Source: Engraulis encrasicolus (lineage: Eukaryota; Chordata; Actinopteri; Clupeiformes; Engraulidae). From it: a stretch of DNA of 64,000 nt. Made by a program: the position numbers and the translations under genes. Location of the stretch: NCBI RefSeq assembly GCF_034702125.1, contig NC_085872.1:27310634-27374633 (forward strand), written 5' to 3'. Below are positions 1 to 13,364 of this stretch, piece by piece; within the stretch, counting starts at the first letter, position 1, and every line of letters begins with the position of its first letter. The notes beneath the pieces were generated by a model. That model was not told where the DNA came from. It worked only from the letters and a program-made list of their open reading frames with translations, and did no database searches.

Positions 1-228
1 AAATACGCCATCTCGTTAATGTGTTAGTCTCAGGTTGGCAGTTTATTTGTCTGTCCTCAGGGGGGAGAGGAGAGGTGTTTTAAAGAGGCGCTGTGCATCA
101 TCATGATCGTCACTGGAGGACTCACGTGCCACATAACGATCTCCTAATGGGGAAATGTGAACCAATATTGCAGACCTATTTCTTACATTCTTCATCCCAT
201 ACCTGCATTCCCTATGGAGCTTCCGGGT

Positions 229-384
229 AGGGCTGCTGATAGCTTAGGCTGGGCACAGGACAACGTCATCTGAAAGGGCCCCCCCATCCAATACATACAA
301 TGTAATGAGAACCCAATTCTGGGCCCCCTCTGTCCCTGGGCCCAGGACTGTCCCCTTTGTCCCCCTCTGTTGGCTTCCCTGCTT
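229..384. repeat. dispersed repeat, copy 1
   Basis: AGGACAACGTCATCTGAAAG and CCCAATTCTGGGCCCCCTCT recur in 6727-6870 with small changes, in the same orientation. Confidence 0.75.
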
Positions 385-2721
385 CTGGGTATACATAGAA
401 TGGGAGCTGGTTTTAGATCCTCCCACAAAAGCGGAAACGAGGCTCTGTGGGTAAAAGTGTTTTGAAGTTGTATTGCATTCCATTGTATTGTAATGTACTC
501 GCTATAAATATGATGAAGTAAGTGTGAATTATGTATGAGTTTGTGAGTTTATTTTTAGCCTAGGACTTCCAGCGTGGTTATGCAAGGCTGAACAATAATA
601 AAGATTGACACTGAAACGTATTCGTCAGTGGTTTCTCAGAGTAACAAAGTCTACCGTATGCATTGCGTGCAAACCCTCAAAAGAGCAAGGGATGGGAGGG
701 ATGGACCGACAGGCCAATTTCCCTTGACGCACATGACTAAATGTGAACTGCAGAAAGAAAGCAAAAAAAAACTTAACATACTTCACTATTTATTTGCTTA
801 GAATTTGTCCATTATTGTTTATCCATTATTAGCCTATTTAATTACATTGCCACAATTTCTTCTGGCTTTTTTGCTATGCCTCTTCCTACGTCCTCTCAGA
901 CATAGCCTAATGGATGTATCGTCTACTGCTTTAAATGAGAAATGTCCAACTAACAGCTTGGAAAAGGTGACCACCTGGATGGGTGAACTGTTCTTAATCA
1001 CCGCTCTCCACACTCGAGCAATGAGCTTTGCCCGGTGAGAATGAAAACCTTGCCAGTATTATTTCACACATTTGTGGCATAGTTATGCAGTAGGCTACTT
1101 TTCAATTAACCCATTTTAACCTAAGGTACCTCCAAAAAACGCCTGCTGAATGCCTAAGCCCTTTTTGGGAAAGGGTGCTCTCTGCCTATTAAAACCTAAA
1201 TATCTCAGCCTTGGAAGCATAAAAACATGAAATAAAATAAGTTGCATTTAAAAGCTAGGACCCTCATTTTGCATTAGAATGTGTTCATTCAGCTCTAACA
1301 TACCCACATTTTAATAAAAACACTCAAATCTCAAGAGCCTGAATGTATTCAGGTATTCATGTATAACATATTGTATACAGTATGTCGCTCCAGAAGCCAA
1401 AGGTCAAACAACGTTTGGCTAAATGAGTTAGTTGTCCTCTGGACACATGACCTTTGTGCATTCTTCTTACAGCTGGCAGTGACCATTTTCACAAAACAAT
1501 AAGGTCTGCGATGACATCAATTCCGGAAGAGAAAAAGAGACAACGGTCAATATGCCAAATGGATGAAAAAAGGGGTTTTGTCAATAGGCCAAGTATGAAT
1601 GCACAAAGACTTTGACAAGTGATGATAATGTGAGTAGACGTGTCCACAGAGCAATAACCACAGGACTAATTTAGCCCACTGTCCTTTGGATCCCACAAGA
1701 GAGTTGCACAGCATCAGTCAATTAGTGTGACAGTGATTTAATAAGTAGACGCCACAAAGTGGATAGATTGGAACACTGTTTGCAGTTTAATTTATGAGTG
1801 CAAACAAAACACAGCACCAAAGGAAAGACACTACGATACACAGCAGTTTTCCCATGTTATAGAGTGGGGCAGAACTATACCTAGTGTGTGCGCAGAGGCA
1901 TGGCAACACATTTTTTGCAGGGGGTACTGTTGGTGGGTGGGCAATTTGTGTTGGAGGGTGAAATGAACATTTTGCATTTTTATTCCTGCATTCTAATAAA
2001 TTTTAGAGCAAGGAATGGCAAATCCCATCTCACTCACTCCCTCAGATTTGAGATGTTGAAATGGCAAAATTAATGTCACATGGCCACAAATATGATGTTA
2101 TTCAGAGAGTACTACCCATCAGTCATGACTGAAAGCCCCAAAGCGTAGTTTTGAATGCTGAATTCACCAAACAGTAGGTAGGCAGGCAGGCAGGCAGGCC
2201 TACACAGCCCAGTCATTTTTGTAGGAACCACAAATTAATGGTAGCAACTCATGAGCTCAAAAAATTGGAAAGATCATTATTGCAAAGGTAGTTTTGAAGG
2301 CTGGTTTGGGTCGTGGCCATGGGGCCCAGTAGGCCCGTGCATTAATCCATCCCTGCACACACAGAGTCGATGTCTCTAATTCAAATGTATGCTGAATTGT
2401 CAGAAATGCTGGGCAAAGATCCATACTGAAGGCAGCAATCAGTGAATCCTGCTGCATAAAATGTCCAACACAATCTTGCGTATCTCGGCAAAAAAAACAA
2501 ATAACAAAAGCATGGAAACAACCACCACACCTTGATAACTGGCATAAAACGATAGAAAATATTTTTAGTTTGGAGAAACTCACTTACCAGTTCAGAAATC
2601 AATTACATAAATGGTAGAAACAATATCCAAATAGCATAACATTTAAAATAACGAGCTACTTTAAGAGAACAGATTGAAATAAATATAAACAGAGCATCCA
2701 CCTACCCACCCATACTCCTAC
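385..2721. other. no gene recognised
   Basis: AT-rich sequence with short, non-conserved frames only (for example 805-1038) and a brief GGCA repeat near 2178. I see no exon pair, RNA gene or named repeat. Confidence 0.5.
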
Positions 2722-2801
2722 ACACACACGCACATGAACACCCGCGCACAAACACACACACAAACACACACACACGCACGCACACACACATACACACGCA
2801 C

Positions 2802-2891
<90 letters not shown>
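2722..2891. repeat. (CA)n microsatellite
   Basis: Long CA run with early CG interruptions; pure from about 2806. Open frames made of Cys-Val repeats here are artefacts. Confidence 0.98.
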
Positions 2892-2893
<2 letters not shown>

Positions 2894-4031
2894 AAGATCT
2901 GCTTATTTACTAAAATGTTGGTCTTTTCTTCTCTCTTTTTGTTTCTCTCCTTTTTTTTAATTTTCTTTTTTTTCTAGTCCTTGATGAACAACATACTGTA
3001 TGTAAACCGTTATAAAATCGTTGGACTTCATTTTTTATTCACTTCGTTTATCAATTATTTTCCCTAGCACTTATCAATGTACGTCCCTTAAGTTATCACT
3101 ATTTATGAAAAAAAATGTATGCAAGATGGAACTGAAAACAAAAGAAATGCATCTATGACCTTGTGAAACTTGCAATAAAAGTATATAAAAAAAATTCCAA
3201 CACATACTACCTACTGCTGAAATATCACTGATCCGTATGCACAATACTATTTGTAATTCATGATATTCACTTAAGTTTTGAAAAAGGAAAATATTTTGAT
3301 GAAGTTTTTTTTCTTTATTTTTGCACTACAGTAAAGCTGTACATTTACATCTGAGAAGAACAAGCCCAAGGCCACATTTGTTGGCGCTGCTTAATCAATT
3401 CTGTTGCCTCTACCAACATCTTACTACCACTGAGCTACATAGCCACAGTGAAGGGGGAGCAGGGTGCAGAGTTAGGAGTGTGGTGCGGTGGAGGTGTTGG
3501 TGGTGGTGGTGGTGGTGGTGGTGGGGGTTGTTTAGTGCCATAAGTGGGCCTGGAGTTGTGTCATCACGCATGCATGTGGGCCGGGGGAGCGCGAGGGAGC
3601 GCGTCTTTCCTCCTTCAAGGAAAACTGTGACAATCTATTAATAAACAACAGACAGGCTGTTGGGGTGTTAGAAGGATCAATGAGCACATCGTCAAACTGG
3701 GGCCCCTCTCTTTTTGTCCCTACTGCCACCACCCTCATCTCCCATTCACCCTCTAATACAGTCATCTCCCAGCACTGAGGTATAATTGACGCCTGCCTAC
3801 GAGACAGGCTCATGAAACACGCAGAGGATTCCTGGCTATTTCTAGACACAACCGCGTGTCGTCGTGACAGGTTAGGGGAAGTTGGAGACGGTCCCGCATC
3901 CTGATCATCTGTTTTCTTCTCTGTCTTTCAGCGTGTCTGGAGTGAATTTTTATTTATCAGTCGCTGCTGTTAACATGGAGTATGTAATAGTAACAGCATT
4001 AAAATGCTGCATTCAGAATGTATACAGATAC
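2892..4031. other. no gene recognised
   Basis: T-rich stretch after the CA repeat, then mixed sequence with a TGG run. Open frames overlap low-complexity DNA. Nothing supportable. Confidence 0.5.
3489..3529. repeat. (TGG)n microsatellite
   Basis: About a dozen GGT/TGG triplets. A Trp-rich apparent frame here is an artefact. Confidence 0.9.
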
Positions 4032-4305
4032 GCAGTGTTTCTCAAACTTTTTCAGGGACCACCTGTCAACTGAATTGACAGTTGACAGGTGCTAATTTCG
4101 ATGCAGATCACTTACTTCTTCTTCACATTTAAAACTTTGACTTATTATGGTGAAAATGAGACTTCAGTTATGTTTAGCGATGTAATAATATTACAATCAT
4201 AGTCTGCTGCTAGCTTGTCTTGGAAAAGTAGAAATGCCCTTGCGGACCACCTGAGCTCTGTCGCGGACCACTGGTGGTCCCCAGACCACACTTTGAGAAT
4301 CGCTG
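4032..4305. mobile_element. hAT-like repeat
   Basis: GCAGTGTTTCTCAAACTTTT at the left pairs with ACTTTGAGAATCGCTG at the right. Interior shares CTAATTTCGATGC and AAATRAGACTTCAG with the copy at 10958. Confidence 0.75.
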
Positions 4306-5264
4306 AGATAGAGGGTCAGAAGTTTGAGTTTGATGTATACCAACCATGTGTTTCACAGGCTGGCGGACAGCGGACCATGCACCAGTGTATGTATAGTAGC
4401 CTATAAATATGTGCATGAGGAACTAGCAGAAATGCAATATGGGAATTTGGCTGGCAGCAATAGGCACACGCCGCCTAGATTATTGGCATCTACTATATGG
4501 GCAAAAGGTTTAGAGAGGGATAGAGATTTAGAAAATCCTCAAAAATCCATCTCATCTGTACAGTATTAGGAGGTTTTCCTATTTTCCATCTGGGTCCATC
4601 TGTTCCTATATCACAACAGATCCTATAAAAATTCCACGGACACCCCCCTCCCCACCTCCCCAAGTTGACCTGAAGCTGCTGTCTATGGTACACACTACTA
4701 ATTATAGTCCTTGGAGAAAAGTGTGGTTAGATGCCTTTGCATTTACACTTCAGGCAAGGGTGAGGGCTTTGGAAGGCAATCACATTCTTCCTGCTCAACA
4801 GAATATGAACTGGCATATTTCCAACTCATAGACCAATTACTTAACCATTAGGCCACAGCTTATCCTCTACATACATCATATCTGCAGAGCAAAAATAAAC
4901 AAAAAGTACTTCATCACAATGGTTTTTTTGCCAAACATGACTGATGTGAACAAATGGTCATACAGTATAAAATATGGATTCAACCTCACTGGACTGATTG
5001 AAATTGTTCTGTGTGTGGAAAAAAATGTACAAGTAAAAAAAAAATCAATCTGGTTTGGTGATCCCAGACATCATCATTGCCACTGTCTTCATTTGACTCA
5101 GTATGTTATTCACTGTTACTCACCCTCTACCATCTCTACAGTCATCCTGACTGAAAGGCTGCAATAGTTTGTGCTGCATGAACTCAACACTATCTCATGG
5201 CAGGCACATACTATAGACCTACAGTAGCGTACAAAAAAACAACAATAAAAAACAGAAATGGATG

Positions 5265-5444
5265 GAGTGTTGCATCACGCTAATGCACTGTGCCATTTGG
5301 TATGCAAGCCCATGGGGACCAGGTTCGAGGTCAGTCTGGGCTATTTCCCAATCCTATCCTGTCTCTCTCTCTCTCCCACTCTCGACCTGTCATGATCTTC
5401 ACTGTCCTACAGTATCCTCAATAAAAGGCAAAAAGGCCATGAAA
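5265..5444 (+). mobile_element. SINE, family b, degraded
   Basis: Keeps GGTTCGAGGTCAGTCTGGGC, CTCTCGACCTGTC and CAATAAAAGGCAAAAAGGCC. The body holds a CT-rich run. Confidence 0.65.
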
Positions 5445-5465
5445 CAGACACCAATTATTGTATAC

Positions 5466-5873
5466 TCCAGGTCTGGCTCATTAGCCTGGCGACGCCATCC
5501 ATGTACTCCACCCAAAGATTTTGGCTCCGCACATCGTCTGGCAAAAGCCTCGAGCTCTGTTCTCTCAGTGTTTCGCCAATCAGCAAACAGTTGAGAGTGG
5601 TGACGTAGAACTCACCCGCGAGCTCCGTTACTGATTGGTTAAGGTAACTATATTCACACTTTCGTTTTGTTATTTGTATGCTTTTGCTATAACATAACAG
5701 GCATACTAATAAAGCACAATATGGGTTTTAATTTGAGTTTGGAACATCAATTAATTTAAATGATAGAGTAAGCTCAGACCATCTCCCATCGTCCACGGAG
5801 ACGGATTTCTCATGGCTTTTGCCAGACTGATTGACGGAGTCAACAGTCGGCTATTCGCCCAGGCTACTGGCTC
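5466..5873. mobile_element. MITE with GGCTCATTAGCCTGGCG-type ends
   Basis: Left end GGCTCATTAGCCTGGCGACG and right end CGCCCAGGCTACTGGCTC are imperfect complements. Interior has no coding signal. Confidence 0.6.
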
Positions 5874-6317
5874 ATATTCCCCCTTTTCTTTGTTTTGTTA
5901 CAAATTTTGAAGTCATTTTGTCCATTTTATTGCTCACTCAGCTCACTCAGTTTTTTACCATTTTCTGAAGGAATGCCATCTAGTCTTTCTCCTTACTCTC
6001 TCCTCTCATACTTCGTTAGTGTGCTCTTCTCACTCCTGTCCTTGCCTCTCTTGACTCGCTTTCAATTCAAATTCAATTTATCTTGAGTGGAGTACGACAG
6101 TAAACATGGTCTCAGAACACTGCAAATGCTGAGGTGGCTGCATGGCACTTTCGGTCATTTTCTGTCTTGTTGCTGCCAACTCAGAATGCTGCATAGACCT
6201 TGCTTTACAGTAAGAACTGTTTATTCATTTATTAGACACTCTACACAGCCTACTGAAAGGCATATGCTCTGCTTCGTTCTTCTCCTCTATCTCTTCCACT
6301 ACCACCACCCTATTCGC

Positions 6318-6363
<46 letters not shown>
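6318..6363. repeat. (CT)n microsatellite
   Basis: Uninterrupted CT run. Confidence 0.97.
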
Positions 6364-6367
<4 letters not shown>

Positions 6368-6658
6368 CTCATTCATTTCAGGTGAACGAAACTTGTTTTG
6401 TTTCCCTGGTCTCCCTTTCAGCCCCATGCATCACACTTGCTTTCTTCCACCCTATCCCTATTTTGTCCACTGTCTATAGAGCTTCCATGGCCGTCTCTAT
6501 CTCAAACCACTTCAGCGCCTTTTCATTCAATTCATTCATTCGTCATGTCATCCTCATGCGGAAGTTATTTTCATCCCGCTATACCTCCTCCAAGCTTTTC
6601 ATTTCTCTGAAGGAGGTCAGGGGAGAAGAAGAGAACAGACTTGGGGTAAAAATAGAGT

Positions 6659-6660
<2 letters not shown>

Positions 6661-6689
<29 letters not shown>

Positions 6690-6726
6690 CGTATGTGTGT
6701 GTGTGTGTGTGTGCGTATGTGTGTGC
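6661..6726. repeat. (GT)n microsatellite
   Basis: GT run with two GCGTAT interruptions. Confidence 0.97.
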
Positions 6727-6870
6727 AGGGCCGCTGACAGGTTAGACTGAGCCCAGGACAAAACCATCTGAAAGCCCCCCCCTGTTAATAAATACAATCC
6801 CAATTCTAGGGCCCCTCTCTCTCTGGGCCTGGGACACCTGACCCCTTTGTCTCCCCACCCCTGTCGGCTT
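6727..6870. repeat. dispersed repeat, copy 2
   Basis: Matches 229-384 (GGGCCGCTGACAGGTTAGAC onward). It is sandwiched between two GT microsatellites. Confidence 0.75.
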
Positions 6871-6871
6871 T

Positions 6872-7003
<132 letters not shown>

Positions 7004-7126
7004 TTGCCTCTGTGGCCCCCACGGGGTTTGGTGATCTCTACCAATCCCAGCACACATGGCCACTGCGTCATGACTCACGTAGACTCACACCCCTTCATTC
7101 ATCTGTTTCGCATTCTGTCCACCTCC

Positions 7127-7300
7127 CTCCGCACCCCCCTCCCTTCTCCGCACCCCCTCCCTCCTCCTCCCTCCTCCTCCACTCCTCTCCCCCCTCTCCC
7201 CCTCTCCCCCTCTCTTCTCCTCTCCCCCTCTCCTCCTCTCCCCCTCTCCCCCTCTCTCCTCCTCTCCCCCTCTCCTCCTCTCCCCCTCTCTCCCCTGTGC
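7127..7300. repeat. polypyrimidine tract
   Basis: C/T-rich run built of CTCCTCTCCCC units; strand-asymmetric over 170 bp. It could form triplex DNA. Confidence 0.9.
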
Positions 7301-8180
7301 GGGATCTGTCTCCTCCTCATCCCTCATCTGTAGTCTGGTCTAGGATAACATGGATGGCGATGGTGATCAGCTCTCGAAGACACAGCGCCCTCATTTGGCA
7401 AGTTGGGGAAACAGACACCACCTCAGTAGAGGTCTGTGATATTGAACTTCCTTATATCTTCATTTAGAAAAATGTGTCTTCGAAATTTCTTGACAGATGT
7501 AAAGACCGCAATAATGGTTTTTTTTTAAATAATGTCACATACATTACAAGATTCAATGTCTTCCTTTAGACTGAGGACACTATTCTTATGTTTGTGTGGT
7601 TGCAATGTTCATTTAGTTCCTGCTTCAATTACATTCGAAAATGGTCTGCTGTTCTTACCTTACAAAGTTGTGATGAAGCCGTTCCCTCGAAAGCATCAAC
7701 ATGGAGCCACTGCTGCCACCTTGTGGAGACATGGAGTAGGTCACTAATTAACAACTTTGTAAGCACAGCTTTCCTCATAAGTACTGATGTGTTGCATTGA
7801 TGAAAACTTTCATGTAAGGAACATTTTTTTTGTGAACAACAACTCTAGTCTAACATGAATATGTATCCAGAAGACCCAATAGATGAACTCTAGCGAGAAA
7901 TAAAATCTCCAGTCTTGACACCAGAAACCGGCAATAACATAACAGACCATAATGGGTTAATCCAACGTTTTAAAAAAATGAATTAATGGTAGATGGAAGA
8001 TATTGAAAGGTGTCACGGTGGGTACAGGAGTGAGCAGGACACAAACTTGCTTCTATCTCAATAACGTCATATATGCAAAATAAACCAACCATCTACAAAA
8101 CAAAGCCATTGATAGCAGTTATAAATATAAAATACAAATACAAAGCCTTTTATTGTCATTATACAAAGTATGATATAGTG

Positions 8181-8492
8181 AAAAGTGAAAGCCCATTGGG
8201 AAACTCCAACTCCCATTGTCATTGTGACACAGCACTCCACAGCACACAAGTGAACACTGCACACAACGGAATTGCATTTATGCCTCACCCGTGCAAGGGG
8301 GCAGCCCTCAGTGGCGCCCCATGGGGAGCAGTGCGGTGGGACGGTACCATGCTCAGGGTACCTCAGTCATGGAGGAGGATGGGGGAGAGCACTGGTTGAT
8401 TACTCCCCCCACCAACCTGGCGGGTCGGGAGTCGAACCGACAACCTCTAAGATGCAAGTCTGACGCCCTAACCGCTCACCCATGACTGCCCA
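8181..8492 (-). mobile_element. tRNA-derived SINE, family a
   Basis: Reverse copy of the element at 13365-13690, from CATGACTGCCC at the head end to GAAAGTGAAAGCCC at the tail. The B box is GGTTCGACTCC on the minus strand. Confidence 0.85.
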
Positions 8493-8544
8493 ATATAATA
8501 TCCCTACGAGGCGCACGTGGTCCTTGATAAATTAACACATTCCT

Positions 8545-8968
8545 GCAAGTGTTCTTTCGGGGTCCTCCCTATGTTCCCCGGGTCCTTTGTTCAAAAAAGG
8601 GTTCTATGTTAGTCCCTCTATGTTCCCTGCTGCTTCCAAGTAGACTGCTGCCGCATGGCAAAGGGCAGGTTGTTGTTGCACCTGTGACAGATTAGGTTTA
8701 GAGATAGTTTTGTCAGGGCACAAATTTACAACTCAGAAACATTACATTACTGACAGGTTAGGTTTAGGGATGGTTTTGGGAAGGGCACAATTTGAAAACT
8801 CGATAACATTGCATCACTGACAGGCTAAGTTTAGGCATGGTTTTGGGAAGGGTTAGATATAATGTTGGTAACATAGAACCCTTTTCTAGAAAAAGGGCCC
8901 TTTGTATGGGACTGGGGAACATAGGACCCGGGGATTATATAGGACCCGGGGAACATAGGTACGCTCCC
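8545..8968. mobile_element. foldback MITE with an internal 66-bp tandem repeat
   Basis: Outer arms CTATGTTCCCCGGGTCC and GGACCCGGGGAACATAG, and inner arms GGGTTCTATGTTA and TAACATAGAACCC. The centre has three units of about 66 bp starting with TGACAGRTTAGGTTTAG (8684, 8751, 8816). Confidence 0.8.
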
Positions 8969-9071
8969 GTTCGTTCAGTGTTGTGACAGCTTTGAGAAAG
9001 CTATCCTTCGGCTGCTATTGCTCTGTAGCGCCTGCTAGAGGGCAACAGTGTGAGGAGATGGAAGCCAGGGG

Positions 9072-9372
9072 TGTGCGTTCCAATATGCAACCTTGCGTCC
9101 TCCACTTGTGCTTGTGGCCTTGTACCAGGAAGTAAAATGTCATGATGACATCACTGACAACAACATTATATTTCAATATCTCGCAAAAGCTCAATTGTAA
9201 AGTCATTTTCTCATTTTCAAACTGGATGGTGAATGAAGAATAGTCCGCCAGGCTGACAGCTAGGCTGACAGCGGGGAAACTTAATTGTTTTCTCCACAGA
9301 GGCGGGGCATCGGCAAAACATGAGGCCACAAGCACAAGTGGAGGACGCAAGGTCACATATTGGAATGCACCC
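9072..9372. mobile_element. foldback MITE inside LINE fragment
   Basis: GTTCCAATATGCAACCTTGC and TTGTGCTTGTGGCC near 9080-9120 pair with GGCCACAAGCACAA and CATATTGGAA near 9325-9365. About 300 bp. Confidence 0.8.
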
Positions 9373-9773
9373 AGGGTGTGAGGGATCTCTGCTTAGGCAG
9401 TGGAAGTTGTAAGTGGTTATGGGAGGCAGGGGGCAGCCTATGATTTTTTGTGCTGTGTTGGTCACCCTCGGCAGTCTCTTCCTGTCAGCCTCAGTGCAGC
9501 TTGAGTGCCACACTGACACGGCGTAGGTCAGCAGGCTCTCTATGGTGGAACAGTAAAAGGTCACCAGCAAGCTTGAGTGTAGGTGTTCTCTCTTTAGCAC
9601 TCTTAGGAAGTGTAATCACTGTTAGGCCTTTTCTTGACCAGGAGAGATCAGCAGAGATGTGTATTCCCAGGAATTTGAACGAGTCCACTCGCTCCACACA
9701 TTCACCGTTGATGTACAGGGGGGCAGGAGCATCACTGTTTCGCTGGAAGTCCAGGATGAGTTCCTTCGTCTTG
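9373..9773 (-). pseudogene. LINE reverse transcriptase fragment
   Basis: Minus-strand reading gives LILDFQRNSDAPAPLYING, RVDSFKFLGIHISADLSW (9700-9640) and, after a frameshift, LLVTFYCSTIESLLTYAVSVW and AQKIIGCPLPP (9570-9430). These are C-terminal ORF2 sequences of a fish non-LTR element. The fragment is bounded by MITEs on both sides. Confidence 0.8.
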
Positions 9774-9994
9774 CACTCTCAGAAATAAAAGGTACAGAAC
9801 TCGTCGCTGTGGCAGTACCCTCAAGGGGAGTACCATTGCGTCGCTTGGGTGGTACCTCAAAAAAGACATGACAGATGCACATTGGTCGACATTGCAAGAA
9901 ATAAACGCATCTCTTTTTTGGGGTACCTACCAATCAAGCGACGCTTGACGGTACTGCCACAGCGACGAGTTCTGTACCTTTATTTCTGAGAGTG
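9774..9994. mobile_element. short foldback MITE
   Basis: CACTCTCAGAAATAAA and the following GGTACAGAACTCGTCGCTGT pair with their complements ending TTTCTGAGAGTG at 9994. 221 bp, breaking the LINE fragment. Confidence 0.85.
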
Positions 9995-10827
9995 TGGAGA
10001 TGTTCAGGGCCAGGGGGAGACATTTAGGAGTAAACAAAAGTGTTGACGCTGGATGCACTTATAGTGTGCATTTGGAGCCCTCTGCAGACGACCCAACGAA
10101 CGGCACAAACTCACCAACAGACATATATAACACACATATTCACATGCACACGCAAAATGCCATTGCAACACCTGACCCAACCACTCTAGGGGGCAGGTAA
10201 TAATCACTGCAAAGAAACACTGCGGAGCTCTATACCAGTTCTATGAAACCTAACACACTTGACAGACATATTTTACACAGGACCATTTTCCAAAGACTTG
10301 TACTTTGTCGCTATCCACCTGTACTGAGCTCCTGCTGACAACACTGCATGGTGGGGAATCATGGCCTTTGAATACGACAGAAAATATTTTGGGCTTCAGT
10401 CTCACATCACGCTCCTGAAGGCATCCTACAACGACGACTCCGTGCACCCAGTTTCTCCCAGTGCATAGCTTTCGAATAGCTTCGCTGGTTGTCATTAATG
10501 TCTGGGCTAGGTCGTCAAGTGACTCACTCCTCCTTGGTCGTATGTGTATGTTCATGCGTCACACTGGTTTTTCCTGAGTAATCAGAGCATACTACCCATC
10601 GTTTTCCATCACAATCACCACAGGTGGAGGACTACCAGTGGGTTGCATTTGCTCTCAGCCAGCGTGCACTACCAGGCCCTGATCTCTTCACTTCCTGACA
10701 CACATGTGGGGGAGATGCTCTCAGGTACAGCCACGGCCATAATGGTCGATCAGCAGAAGCTCTACTTCCTTAAACTCTCAGACATACTCACATAATCTTC
10801 GAACATATACACACTGAAATGCAAACG

Positions 10828-10830
<3 letters not shown>

Positions 10831-10910
<80 letters not shown>

Positions 10911-10915
10911 TCTCT
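10831..10915. repeat. (CT)n microsatellite
   Basis: Over 80 bp of CT with one CTAT interruption. Confidence 0.97.
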
Positions 10916-10957
10916 GCCCTGCTGCTCGATGGGATGGGCCTCTCCAGTTGGAATAAA

Positions 10958-11210
10958 GCAGTGTTTCTCAATGTTTTTCAGACCGAGGACTACTTTCTCC
11001 CCCTAAAAACAATTCAGGGACCACCTGTCAAATGAATTAACAGTTGAGGGGTGCTAATTTGACACTGCTAATTTCGATGCCGATCACTCACTTTTTAATG
11101 CACATTTCAAGCCTGTCTTATTGTGGTGAAAATAAGACTTCAGCTATGTTTAGCTTTGTAATTATATTACAAATATAGCCTACTAATACAGCAATACATA
11201 GGCCTACAGT
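10958..11210. mobile_element. hAT-like repeat, partial
   Basis: Begins GCAGTGTTTCTCAATGTTTT and shares internal blocks with 4032-4305. The right end is unclear. Confidence 0.65.
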
Positions 11211-13364
11211 GTTCACCATGTACGTATCTTCAGGACGTGGTGGCAGCCACTGAGGTTGATGAGACTCGGGTGTGGCCCATCTTTAGTATGTGTCATTCAT
11301 GGACAGCTCATTGAAGGGTTCTTCCTGCCAACTTCTTTTGACAATTTGGGATGGTCGTGATTCCTCAATCGATCATTCTCATAAAAGAGTGTAAAGTCTT
11401 CTATTACCTACAGGTTACCATCATAGTCATATAATTCAGGCAGGTCAGCATTTAAATCAAAACATGTTAGGAGTGTAAAAAAATAATCTGAAAATGTTGT
11501 ACTTCTCATGTTGAAGCATCAGGAACACCCATAGCAAAGCAGGCATGTGAAGAAGATGCACTGAGGCATAATAAAGTCGCCCCACCATGGACGTCAACTA
11601 GCCACAATTGTTACAAACGTTACACAGCTTACTTTCCCCTTTGCAGTACGTACAGTTTCTGTATAAAAAGGAGACAATTCGCACACTTCAGGTATTTTTG
11701 TGCAAAGAAGCTTTACTTGACTTGCAAACTTTCGGTCCTTAGACCTTCATCAGGCACAGAAATGTCTACTGAATCCTGCACCTTCTAAACAAATGATCGG
11801 TGGCCTATCACAACTTGAGGTATGTTAATATAAAAGGCTGATGATAGGTTTATTCACATAACATAATTGCAATGTTGTTAGTGTACTTAAACATTTTTTG
11901 CCAACCTGCCAGCATGGCTTTCACTTTGTATTTATAGCTTGGAGGCACACGGAAAGATTTGTGGGTTTTGTAAGACAGCTCTTGCAGAGACCTCTTTCTT
12001 ATCTTTTTGATCTGCAGTTTTAACTTAAATTTACCATGTGAGAAAACATGTTGGTTAAGATGCTGCAGTCAATAAATACCAATTGTCAATATACACATTT
12101 GCTTTAATGAACACAAGCTGAGCAGAAAAGAACAAGTTTTGGCTGTATTAATGTACGGAAGTTTCCTAATGTAAAATATAGTGCAAAACATACTTGACAT
12201 ACTTGTGTGTGTGGCCTGCAAAAAGATGCGACTTTAGTGGTTTTCCTGTTTTCATGAAGCATGTGCTCATTCTCTGCATATTCTCTGAAGGGAGACGGAG
12301 ACCTCAAATGTTTCCTTCACTCTGAGCTCACCTGTGGCATGGTTGGGGGCCAAACTACCAGGCCAGCAGTAGTCAGTCAGGCCTCAGTAATCTATTATTA
12401 AAGGCGATACTTGACAGATTGTGCTTCTCTTTTGAGTGTGAATTTGAGTTCAGAGGCCCGAGTGCACAGAGCTGGGCTTTTAAGACCACTAGATGCTGAC
12501 CAATAGACAGCAATTCAAACACTGGAAATACGGTATGGAATGTTAATAGGTGGATGTTGGAATGAATTTTAAATTCAAATCAATTCTGTCATCATGTCAT
12601 AACTGGTATTCATCTCCTGGCAGAGTTCTGACAGAGGTTAGTCCGTACTGCAGATTGAAAATGAGGGCAACTGAAACCTTGTTCTTCTTATCTGAAAAGT
12701 TATCACTTTAATCTTTCAGTTTGTCATTACAGTCTGCTGAAACAACACGAGTCAACTGGCTGTTCCCCAGAAAAAGTCTTACCAAGAACATGTATTACAG
12801 ATAGTCTTCTGTGAACATATCCACAACAAACGTTGTGTACAGTTGAGTACATCTGTGTGAATGTTCATTGACATAGAACTACTGTATAACAACATGGACA
12901 CCAGGTGGACTTTCTGTAAAGGATTTATTTCAGATGACTTTTAAAACTTCCACAAGTACACAGATATTTCCATCACTGCCAGGCCAGGCTTTCTGTCTCG
13001 GTGCACTCAGTCAAAACACAATAAAGAAGAACACATCACTTTCATGTCGTGCAAAGCACACCAAAGGCCCAGTAGCCTAAAACTGTTCAGTAAAACGATG
13101 AATAAGAAAGGGTGAAATGGATTTCTTTTAAAATTGTTTGTTTATTTATTTATTTTCAAATAATAGATATATTTTTTAAAGAACATGATATATATGTACA
13201 TCTGAAAGGTGGAAAAAAAGACCTGTCGAGATGGGTTTTGATGGCATTATGGTTTGACTTTTATGTGCTTGTGACTACACAAACTTTTAATTTACCCATT
13301 GTTATATTAGCTGTTCTTTTTAAGTAGTTAGTTTTAATATTAACTTACCATGCTGGCCCTGCCA
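11210..13364. other. no gene recognised
   Basis: Contains the Penelope-type motif at 11730 and otherwise unique-looking sequence. No frame over about 70 codons and no matched splice pattern. Confidence 0.5.
11730..11753 (-). other. hammerhead-like motif (Penelope-type tail)
   Basis: The minus strand reads CTGATGA, then the hairpin AGGTC TAAG GACC, then GAAAG. This is the CTGATGA-stem-GAAA layout of hammerhead relics in Penelope-like elements. Confidence 0.5.

Noticed and set aside
2656..2889. Cys-Val and Thr-His repeat open frames at this and other CA/GT tracts (for example 6579-7071, 57444-57821, 58604-58886)
   Set aside because: They are translations of dinucleotide repeats and exist in several frames on both strands.
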